From Balneolales bacterium ANBcel1 (GTDB lineage: Bacteria; Bacteroidota; Rhodothermia; Balneolales; Natronogracilivirgulaceae): a stretch of 64,000 nt of DNA. Both the position numbers and the translations under genes were made by a program. Shown here one piece after another: positions 1 through 6,458 of the stretch. Under the pieces are notes generated by a model. That model was not told the origin of the DNA. It did no database searches and worked only from the letters and a program-made list of their open reading frames with translations. The stretch lies in the NCBI GenBank assembly GCA_029688905.1, contig JARULB010000003.1, positions 393,621 to 457,620 of the forward strand. Direction: 5' to 3'. Numbering within the stretch: position 1 is the stretch's first letter; the number at the start of each line of letters is the position of its first letter.

Positions 1-29
1 CGTGAACCCACCAATAAAAATTAGTTTTC

Positions 30-1433
30 ATGGCACCGTATGAGTTTTTCAAAAATGTTAATGCAAACTTCGACCGCGCTGCGGGCTATCTCTCCATTGA
101 AAAGGGACTGCTGGAGCAGATAAAAGCGTGCAACAGCACGTATCACGTGGCGTTTCCCCTCAAAAAGGATGATGGAACGGTTGAGGTTATCCATGGATGG
201 CGTTCGGCACACAGCTCGCATAAATCGCCCACCAAAGGGGGAATCCGCTTTGCCATGGCGGTGAACGAAGACGAGGTAAACGCCCTGGCCGCTTTGATGA
301 CCTACAAGTGCGCGGTGGTATCGGTGCCGTTCGGGGGTGCCAAGGGTGGAGTGAAAATCGACCGAATAAGGTATTCGCAAGCGGAAATCGAACGGATAAC
401 CCGGCGTTTTACCTTTGAGCTGATCAAGAGGAATTCCATCGGTCCGGGCATCGATGTCCCGGCCCCAGACTACGGTACCGGAGAGCAGGAGATGGCCTGG
501 ATACTTGACACTTTCCGCACGATGGTCGGTTCACTGGACAGCGACGGGTGTGTTACCGGAAAACCGATTCACCAAAGTGGAATCAGCGGAAGGACGGAGG
601 CCACCGGGCGGGGAGTCTTTTTCGGCCTTCGGGAGGCTTGTTCCAACAAGAAAACGATGAAGAAGCTTGGACTCTCAACCGGGTTGCAGGGCAAGCGGGT
701 GATTGTCCAGGGTCTTGGAAATGTAGGATATCACTCCTCCCGTTTCCTGAGAGAGGCCGATGCGGTAATTGTCGGTGTTGCTGAAGCACATGGGGGCATA
801 TATGACGAAAAGGGAATAGATGTCGACCGGCTGAAAGAATATATTGCACAGACAGGGTCCATTCGCGGCTATTCCTCCGGAACCTTTGTGGAGGATTCAA
901 AATCAGTGCTTGAAATGGAGTGTGATATTTTGATTCCGGCGGCACTTGAGAATCAGATCACCACAGAAAATGCGCACCGAATCAAAGCCAAAATTATCGG
1001 AGAGGCGGCCAATGGTCCCATTTCCGGTGAAGCGGATGAAATCATCAAGAAAAAGCCGGTGCTGATAATTCCGGATATCTATCTGAATGCCGGCGGTGTG
1101 ACCGTCTCCTATTTCGAGTGGATCAAGAACCTGTCGCATATCCGGTTTGGGCGGATGGACCGTCGCTATGAGGAGAACGCGATGGGCCGGCTGCTTACGG
1201 CCATCGAGGGAATTACCGGTACTACATTCAGCGAACAGGATATCAGCAGACTGGGAAAGGGTCCGGACGAGTGGGATATTGTGGATTCCGGACTGGAGGA
1301 CACCATGGTGACGGCCTACCAGATGATGTATGCAACACATGAAAAGCATGGCGCCGATCTCCGGACATCCGCGTATATCAGTGCCATTAAGAAAATCGCT
1401 CTTTCCTACCAGCAGCTGGGCATCTTCCCCTGA
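30..1433 (+). CDS. gdhA: Glu/Leu/Phe/Val family glutamate dehydrogenase
   Basis: Predicted NAD(P)-dependent glutamate dehydrogenase, interconverting glutamate with 2-oxoglutarate and ammonia in the cytoplasm. At 467 aa the length fits hexameric bacterial enzymes. Visible motifs are PTKGGIRF (about residues 67-74), the substrate/catalytic lysines in LMTYKCAVV (K93) and FGGAKGG (K105), the catalytic aspartate in VPAPDYGTG (D147), and the dinucleotide-binding loop GLGNVG (228-233). The acidic residue after the second Rossmann strand (VAEAHG) is compatible with NAD, but cofactor choice is not certain from sequence. The ATG start lies 29 bases inside the window, so upstream regulation cannot be seen. 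It converges on a small winged-helix regulator gene 11 bases downstream. Confidence 0.95.
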   Translation: MAPYEFFKNVNANFDRAAGYLSIEKGLLEQIKACNSTYHVAFPLKKDDGTVEVIHGWRSAHSSHKSPTKGGIRFAMAVNEDEVNALAALMTYKCAVVSVPFGGAKGGVKIDRIRYSQAEIERITRRFTFELIKRNSIGPGIDVPAPDYGTGEQEMAWILDTFRTMVGSLDSDGCVTGKPIHQSGISGRTEATGRGVFFGLREACSNKKTMKKLGLSTGLQGKRVIVQGLGNVGYHSSRFLREADAVIVGVAEAHGGIYDEKGIDVDRLKEYIAQTGSIRGYSSGTFVEDSKSVLEMECDILIPAALENQITTENAHRIKAKIIGEAANGPISGEADEIIKKKPVLIIPDIYLNAGGVTVSYFEWIKNLSHIRFGRMDRRYEENAMGRLLTAIEGITGTTFSEQDISRLGKGPDEWDIVDSGLEDTMVTAYQMMYATHEKHGADLRTSAYISAIKKIALSYQQLGIFP

Positions 1434-1444
1434 TCTGCTACCAG

Positions 1445-1750
1445 TCAGCCGATGAAGGGCTCTATTTCCAGAATGTAATTTGCAAAGGCAGAGAGCCCTT
1501 TTTGTGTTACCCGGTAGCGGGATTCCGTTTTGTTCTCTCCCTGAACTTTTTGAACCGAGATATACCCCGCATCTTCAAGTTTCGCAAGATGTGTGCTGAG
1601 GTTTCCGTCGGTTGCGTTGAGGGCTTTTTTAAGTTCATTAAAACTGATATCATCCACGCGTGTAAGCACGGACATCAGGGCCAACCGGATTCGCGAGTGA
1701 ATCAGGTTGTCCAGCTTTCGGTATTCAAGTTTCGGAAGTTCCAAGGCCAT
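1445..1750 (-). CDS. Small winged-helix transcriptional regulator
   Basis: Predicted 101-aa DNA-binding protein made of little more than one winged-helix domain (MarR/ArsR-like, COG1846-type). The motif run ISFNELKKAL..TDGNLSTHLAKLEDAGYI is a typical helix-turn-helix with recognition helix, and the basic, charged stretch after it (QKVQGENKTESRYRVT) is a typical wing. No metal-binding cysteines or ligand domain are present, so the signal sensed is unknown. The gene converges with gdhA and is divergent from the endonuclease III gene. It could control either neighbour or itself; no operator was identified with confidence in the 150-base divergent gap. Confidence 0.8.
   Translation of the reverse strand: MALELPKLEYRKLDNLIHSRIRLALMSVLTRVDDISFNELKKALNATDGNLSTHLAKLEDAGYISVQKVQGENKTESRYRVTQKGLSAFANYILEIEPFIG
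1455..1505 (+). terminator. Possible terminator of the glutamate dehydrogenase gene
   Basis: A 9-bp inverted repeat, AAGGGCTCT (1455-1463) and AGAGCCCTT (1492-1500), is followed by more T residues on the plus strand. It lies about 20 bases after the gdhA stop, inside the 3' end of the convergent regulator gene. The 28-base loop is long for an intrinsic terminator, so this is tentative. Confidence 0.35.
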
Positions 1751-1900
1751 TTTGACGGCTGAAGCGTGATCTATTTCTGAATCAGAGGATCAATCCGGGA
1801 TCAGATTAAAACATCACAACGCCATTTTTTAAGAGTATAAAAAAAATCCCGAAAAGCAAAGAGTGGCAACACTATATTTTAAAGTACCCATTTCAAACAC

Positions 1901-2578
1901 GTGAAAGCAAAAAGCCTTCCCAGAAAAACCCGTGAGCAGAGGGAAAGAGCCGAAACTCTTTTGTCGGATCTGTATGCGCATTACCCGAACCCGCATTGCG
2001 CCCTGAACTTTACCAACCCTTTTGAGCTGCTGGTGGCTACCATTTTGAGCGCCCAGTGCACCGATGTTCGTGTGAACATCGTAACCGAGGAGCTGTTTCG
2101 GGTGTATCCATCGCCCGAAGCGTTTGCGGAAGCGCCGCTGCAGGAGCTGGAGGAGGCCGTCCGGACCACCGGATTCTACCGAAACAAGGCTAAGGCAATC
2201 AAGGAAACGGCACAGAAAATTGTGGATGAGTTTGGCGGCGAGGTGCCGAAAACCATGGAAGAGCTGCTTTCATTGCGAGGTGCGGCCAGGAAAACGGCGA
2301 ACGTGGTGCTGGGAAATGCGTTCGGTATAGATGAGGGTGTGGTGGTGGATACACACGTGAATCGTCTGGCCAATCGCTTTGGTCTCTCAAGGCACGCTGA
2401 TCCCGTAAAAGTTGAAAAAGACCTTATGGCGCTTTTTACCCGCGAAGAGTGGACCAACCTGTCGCATTTGCTGATTGCACATGGCCGGGCAGCCTGCAAG
2501 GCCAGGTTTTCGAAACCGCCGGATCACCCTGTTTGCATAAAGTATGGCCGGAAGTGTGAGTGCAGCAAAATGCGCTGA
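1901..2578 (+). CDS. nth: Endonuclease III (DNA glycosylase/AP lyase) with an unusual Cys cluster
   Basis: Predicted base-excision repair enzyme removing oxidised pyrimidines. The helix-hairpin-helix region reads LRGAARKTANVVL with the catalytic Lys at K131, and the catalytic Asp is in VVVDTHVNRL (D150), both in the expected order. The usual LPGVGRKTA hairpin is altered (Pro to Arg, Gly to Ala). The C-terminus has four cysteines, as expected for the [4Fe-4S] cluster, but spaced C199-x12-C212-x6-C219-x-C221 rather than the usual C-x6-C-x2-C-x5-C. The start is a GTG at 1901, with no strong Shine-Dalgarno. The Memo-family gene follows after 60 bases in the same direction. Confidence 0.9.
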   Translation: MKAKSLPRKTREQRERAETLLSDLYAHYPNPHCALNFTNPFELLVATILSAQCTDVRVNIVTEELFRVYPSPEAFAEAPLQELEEAVRTTGFYRNKAKAIKETAQKIVDEFGGEVPKTMEELLSLRGAARKTANVVLGNAFGIDEGVVVDTHVNRLANRFGLSRHADPVKVEKDLMALFTREEWTNLSHLLIAHGRAACKARFSKPPDHPVCIKYGRKCECSKMR

Positions 2579-2638
2579 CGGACCCGTTGCTTGTGAGAGG
2601 AGCAGCATTCTGCGTCAGACACAAATCGGAACACGTAA

Positions 2639-4039
2639 ATGAGTGATAGAAGAACCCTTGAGGAGCTGCTGGTCAGCGACACGAATATGAAGTTGCCGCC
2701 GGTAAGATCGGATGTCGAGATGCTTCCGGTGACCCATGAGGGGCGGGAAATGATCTATTTTCACGATCCCCAGGGATATATGGTCAAGCCATTTGTCCTG
2801 GACAAACAGGTGGCCGCTCTGTTTCCCATGTTCAACGGGCAATTCTCCATTCGGGATATCAGTGACGAGCTAAAGCGCATTGAGAGTCCGGTCGGTGAGA
2901 AGGAGCTTCTGGCATTTGTGCGTCAGCTTGATGAAGCCCGCCTTCTGCTGTCACCCTGGTTTCGCCACTTCAAAAACCGGACGGAGGAGCAGTTTGAACG
3001 AGCGGGTGTCCGGCCAGCGGCATGTGCGGGCCAGTCCTATCCGGCCGACAAAAAGAAGCTGACAGCCATGATGCAGTCGGCTTTTTCCGGTGACGGGGCC
3101 GATGAAAACCGGTATCCGGAGGCTTCCGGCTCGACAGGGTTGGCGTCCGGACGGAAAGCCGGGCATCCCGCCAATACATCAATCCACGATGATCGGCAGC
3201 ACAGTAACGAGCACCCGCAAAAAAATCCCCCGAATAATCACGGAAAGATTAAGGCGCTGTATGCCCCCCATATTGATCCGAGAATTGGATTGTCTTCGTA
3301 TGTGAAGGCGTTCCGGCCTCTTGCCGATGAAAAGCCGACGCGGGTCGTGCTTTTGGCGACGTCCCATTATGCCGGCATGTACCACCCGATATATGACGGA
3401 AAACCCTTCATTGCAACCAGGAAATACTTTGAGACACCCCTTGGAAGAGTTGGTGTGGATCAAAAAGCTCTAGATCTGCTGGAGGCAGAATCGCATCAAA
3501 CGGGGTTCACGCTTCTGGACCGCGCCCATCGCAATGAGCACAGTATTGAGCTGCATCTGATTTTTCTGCAGTACCTCTGGTCACATGACTTTGAGCTGGT
3601 GCCTATCCTGGTCGGTTCGCTGGATGATCTGTTTTACATGGAAAGCGGGGATACGGGAAAAAAGGTGAAGTGCATGGCCCGGCTTCTCCGGGAACAGTAC
3701 GGGCGGGATGACCAAACGCTTTTTCTTGTATCCGGCGACCTTGCGCACGTGGGCAGGAAGTTCGGTGACCGGCAACCCGCATCCCAGCTGTTCGGCAAGG
3801 TTGAAGCATTCGACCGGGATTTCATGGAGAAGGCGGGATGTGCTGATCACGACGCACTCCTGAAACTGGTTGCAAAAGAGCAGGACCCGTACAGGATTTG
3901 TGGCTTTCCACCGCTATTTACAGCGCTGCAATCACTTTATGATACAAAGGGTGAGGTGTTGAGCTATGATCTCTGGGATGAACGTGAGCAGGAAAGCGGT
4001 GTGTCGTTTGGTTCTATTTTGTATCGCCAATACTCCTGA
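2639..4039 (+). CDS. amrB: AmmeMemoRadiSam system protein B (Memo-family)
   Basis: Predicted Memo/AmrB protein, a fold related to extradiol dioxygenases and of uncertain biochemical role. The Memo domain occupies roughly residues 120-466. It starts with PAACAGQSYPAD and contains YAPHIDPRIGLSSY, LLATSHYAGM, DRAHRNEHSIELHLIFLQY, ILVGSL and SGDLAHVGRKFGD, whose His/Asp/Cys residues form the family's metal-site region. The N-terminal ~110 residues resemble a PqqD-like winged-helix module (LFPMFNGQFSIRDISDELKRI). A polar low-complexity insert sits at about residues 150-203. The usual partners AmrA (AMMECR1) and the radical-SAM AmrS are not adjacent. The 3' end overlaps the convergent receiver gene by 26 bases. 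Confidence 0.85.
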   Translation: MSDRRTLEELLVSDTNMKLPPVRSDVEMLPVTHEGREMIYFHDPQGYMVKPFVLDKQVAALFPMFNGQFSIRDISDELKRIESPVGEKELLAFVRQLDEARLLLSPWFRHFKNRTEEQFERAGVRPAACAGQSYPADKKKLTAMMQSAFSGDGADENRYPEASGSTGLASGRKAGHPANTSIHDDRQHSNEHPQKNPPNNHGKIKALYAPHIDPRIGLSSYVKAFRPLADEKPTRVVLLATSHYAGMYHPIYDGKPFIATRKYFETPLGRVGVDQKALDLLEAESHQTGFTLLDRAHRNEHSIELHLIFLQYLWSHDFELVPILVGSLDDLFYMESGDTGKKVKCMARLLREQYGRDDQTLFLVSGDLAHVGRKFGDRQPASQLFGKVEAFDRDFMEKAGCADHDALLKLVAKEQDPYRICGFPPLFTALQSLYDTKGEVLSYDLWDEREQESGVSFGSILYRQYS

Positions 4040-4391
4040 TGGCCTCAATAAGCATTTTCTTGCTCGTAGGCTTGCGAAAAAAGCGTTGAATACTGTCATC
4101 CAGGCCGTATTTGCTGAAATGGTTTTCATCAAAGCCGCTGAAAACAAAAACGGGAATGGATTCGTATTCCGGATTCTTCTTTAATTCGCGAATTAGTGTT
4201 GCGCCATCCCCTTCCTCCTGAAGATTCAGGTCGACGATAACCAGGTCCATCGGCTGGCTGGCCAGGGCTTCATGAGCCTGACCGGGTGTTTCGGCGATGA
4301 TCAGATTCCACGGTTCGTTTTTCAGAAACAGCTTAACCAGTGTGTGGTTATCAAAGTCGTCTTCAACATACAGGATATTTTTTTCTGGCAT
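4014..4391 (-). CDS. Single-domain response regulator (receiver domain only)
   Basis: Predicted 125-aa CheY-like receiver with no output domain. All phosphotransfer residues are visible: the acidic pocket EDD (residues 10-12), phospho-acceptor D54 in LVIVDLNL, the switch Ser in VFSGFD (S85), and the conserved Lys in FFRKP (K107). No histidine kinase is in the window, so the partner is unknown. It lies 34 bases downstream of gldC in the same direction and is probably co-transcribed with it, which makes a link to gliding/T9SS signalling possible but unproven. Its 3' end overlaps the Memo-family gene tail to tail. Confidence 0.9.
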   Translation of the reverse strand: MPEKNILYVEDDFDNHTLVKLFLKNEPWNLIIAETPGQAHEALASQPMDLVIVDLNLQEEGDGATLIRELKKNPEYESIPVFVFSGFDENHFSKYGLDDSIQRFFRKPTSKKMLIEAIRSIGDTK

Positions 4392-4425
4392 GGTGTGTAG
4401 TCTCTCTGGAGTTCAAACGGCGCGG

Positions 4426-4761
4426 TCAGGAGTCCGGTTTTTCTGCAATATTCATTTTTTCAGCGAAATAGGCACAGAAATCACGCATATCTCCGGCAAT
4501 CTTTTCATCATCTACGGAACGTTGCAGGGTATCCGCCAGGGTTTTCAGTGTTTCATAGAAAAAGATTTTCATTTCGTCCCGGCTCATGTTTTTGGTCCAC
4601 AGATCCAGCCTGAGCGTATCCTTGTTGTTGTGATCCCACAGGGATAACAGCATGGCTCTTACCTCCTCGCCCCTTTTTTCCAGATCATCGGCATCCCATG
4701 AGATTCGCTCGGGAACATGGTTTTCGTCAAGTTCAACGTTAATCTGAATCTTTTTTTTCAT
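4426..4761 (-). CDS. gldC: GldC-like gliding motility protein
   Basis: Predicted 111-aa GldC homologue. The family pattern is clear: a beta-strand start INVELDENHVPERISWDADD, then AMLLSLWD, LRLDLWTKNMSRDEMKIFF and a C-terminal DEKIAGDMRDFCAYFAEK. In Bacteroidota, GldC belongs to the set of gliding motility proteins and is thought to be a soluble cytoplasmic accessory protein; its biochemical role is not settled. Two T9SS-type cargo proteins are encoded at 15-19 kb, so its presence agrees with an active type IX secretion system elsewhere in the genome. No other gld genes are in the window. The response regulator is directly downstream; the RluA-type gene is 167 bases upstream. Confidence 0.85.
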   Translation of the reverse strand: MKKKIQINVELDENHVPERISWDADDLEKRGEEVRAMLLSLWDHNNKDTLRLDLWTKNMSRDEMKIFFYETLKTLADTLQRSVDDEKIAGDMRDFCAYFAEKMNIAEKPDS

Positions 4762-4928
4762 GGCCGATTTATTGGTTCATGGTGCGCGTTTATTTTCATC
4801 AACGATTGAGTGGTGGTGCGGGTTTCGTGTCCCTGGCGGTTAGAGGGAAAGTTTTGGGGACAATTGCTTTCAGGTTCCAAAAATAGGGTAACCGGGCGGA
4901 AGGAACAAATGAGGCTGTCTGAAAAAGG

Positions 4929-5966
4929 TCAGGTGCAATAACGCGTGAGTTTTTCGATGGTTCGCTCCATATCATCGGGCAATGGGGATTCGAAATGGAG
5001 CCATTCGCCGGTATCGGGGTGCTCGAACCCCAGAATCCGGGCATGAAGGCACTGCCTTCCAAGATCAGAAAATATATTGTGAAACATGGACTTTCGCGTT
5101 CCGGTATTGGGTCCGTATCTGACACTATTGCCGCCGTAAACCGGATCGCCGAGAACAGGGTGGCCCAGCCAGGAGCAATGTACCCTGATCTGATGGGTGC
5201 GCCCTGTTTCAAGGATCACATCCACAAGAACAAGGTGGTCGAACCTTTTCAGAACCTCGAAATGTGTGACCGCCTCCTTGCCCTGGCCGTCCGCTACAAC
5301 GGCCATCTTTTTCCGGTCTGAAGGATCGCGTCCCAGCGGTTTGTCAATGCTGCCGGTATCTTTTTGCGGAGATCCCCACAATACCGCCCGGTAAACGCGA
5401 TCCACAGTTTTGTCCGCAAACTGTTTGGAGAGATGATGGTGCGCGTAATCACTTTTGGCAACAACAAGGAGGCCACTGGTGCCCTTGTCAAGCCGGTGAA
5501 CAATACCCGGCCGTACGGCATCATCCTTATTGGCCGTAGAGAGCTTTTGAGTTCGAAACAGCAGTGCATTCACAAGGGTGCCGGTCCAATTTCCATATGA
5601 TGGGTGCACGACCATCCCCGGTGGCTTGTCGACCACCAGCAGGGTGTCGTCTTCGTACACCACGTCAATGGGGATATCCTCGCCGACGGCCTCCGGGGGA
5701 GGCGGCTTTGGAATTACAATCGCAATTTCATCCAGAGGCTGGACCCGGTAGGACGCTTTCTCCAGATGGCCGTTAACCCTGACCCACCCCTTACGAATTC
5801 CTTCCTGAACCTTGTTGCGCGTGGCGTTTTGAATGAAACCGGTGATGTACTTGTCCAGGCGCATCTGTTCCCGGTGGCCTTCCGGCACAACAAGATCATA
5901 CCGGATGTAATCCCCGCGCTCTTCTTCGGAAAAAAAATCGGCGTCGGATATGATTTCGTTGTTCAT
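4929..5966 (-). CDS. rluD: RluA-family pseudouridine synthase (RluD-like)
   Basis: Predicted rRNA pseudouridine synthase. An N-terminal S4 RNA-binding domain (about residues 30-90: LDKYITGF..ATRNKVQEGIRKGWVRVNG) precedes the catalytic domain, whose HRLDKGTSGLLVVAK motif carries the nucleophilic Asp. The later motifs LETGRTHQIRVH and GHPVLGDPVYGG are also typical. Length (345 aa) and architecture match the RluD branch, which in E. coli modifies 23S rRNA helix 69, but the exact target cannot be read from sequence. It is preceded by a 476-base hairpin-rich gap. A second RluA-type enzyme (12360-13493) and an RluB-type enzyme are also in this window. Confidence 0.9.
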   Translation of the reverse strand: MNNEIISDADFFSEEERGDYIRYDLVVPEGHREQMRLDKYITGFIQNATRNKVQEGIRKGWVRVNGHLEKASYRVQPLDEIAIVIPKPPPPEAVGEDIPIDVVYEDDTLLVVDKPPGMVVHPSYGNWTGTLVNALLFRTQKLSTANKDDAVRPGIVHRLDKGTSGLLVVAKSDYAHHHLSKQFADKTVDRVYRAVLWGSPQKDTGSIDKPLGRDPSDRKKMAVVADGQGKEAVTHFEVLKRFDHLVLVDVILETGRTHQIRVHCSWLGHPVLGDPVYGGNSVRYGPNTGTRKSMFHNIFSDLGRQCLHARILGFEHPDTGEWLHFESPLPDDMERTIEKLTRYCT

Positions 5967-6442
5967 TGTTTTTGAGGAGCTTATGTCGTGACGATCGGAT
6001 CCGGTTAACGTTAATTAATGCCTATTTTATGACTTAAAGAGTACTTTTTTAAAAAAAGTATGTAAGGAATGGACCTTTTGCTGCTCTAGGTAGCAACTAT
6101 TGATTAAGGTGGAAAGCCACAAATCTTACGGATTGTGGTTCACCAGGCCTTCACTCTAACAACGTTGAACTATTTCAGCGTTGTTAGACGTGGCTTGTAC
6201 TGAAAAGCCGGCTGTTGCTGTCACTTCCCGGTGTAACCGTTGCTCTTGTTTTCAGATGAAACATCCATGGCCAATAATTCGGACCTACAGGCGAATGATA
6301 AAATCCATGGATGCTGCAGGTGACATTATAAATCTGAAACTTTAAACAGATGAAATGATAATGACCGGGCTGGTACCGGGATACGCAGTCGCATGATTAA
6401 AACCGGTCATGTCATTCTATCTGACATAATAAATCTGAAACT
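5967..6442. other. Intergenic gap with hairpin array and one repeat-family copy
   Basis: 476 bases without a credible gene between lon and the RluA-type gene, both on the minus strand. The left half holds three consecutive hairpins (6073-6187). The right half holds the first copy of the dispersed repeat (6321-6458) and a 10-bp palindrome ATCCATGGAT at 6303-6312. Most of it would lie in the rluD leader or act as a lon-rluD spacer. Confidence 0.7.
6073..6187. other. Candidate structured RNA: three adjacent hairpins
   Basis: Hairpin 1 pairs ACCTT (6073-6077) and TTGCT (6078-6082) with AGCAA (6092-6096) and AAGGT (6106-6110). Hairpin 2 pairs GGTGGAA/CCACAAATC (6108-6125) with GATTGTGG/TTCACC (6131-6144), imperfectly. 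Hairpin 3 pairs CTAACAACGTTGAA (6156-6169) with TTCAGCGTTGTTAG (6174-6187), 14 bp with one G-T pair around a 4-base loop. No T-tract follows. It could be a leader structure of the minus-strand rluD transcript, a small RNA, or remnants of a mobile element. Strand and function are unknown. Confidence 0.4.
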
Positions 6443-6458
6443 TTAAACAGATGAAATC
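6321..6458. repeat. Dispersed intergenic repeat, copy A (at lon 3' end)
   Basis: The module TGACATWATAAATCTGAAAC followed by TTTAAACAGATGAAAT occurs twice, at 6321-6356 and 6422-6457, 101 bases apart. Between them are ATGACCGG (6361-6368) and its inverted copy CCGGTCAT (6403-6410), then the hairpin ATGTCA/TGACAT. The core TTTAAACAGATGAAA and the block TTAAAACCGGTCAT recur upstream of argG and argH. Read on the minus strand, the right-hand end supplies the last five codons and stop of lon. Confidence 0.85.

Noticed and set aside
6156..6187. Integron attC site
   Set aside because: Box-like ends are present, but the element is only about 32 bases, one box has a mismatch, and there is no integrase or cassette array.
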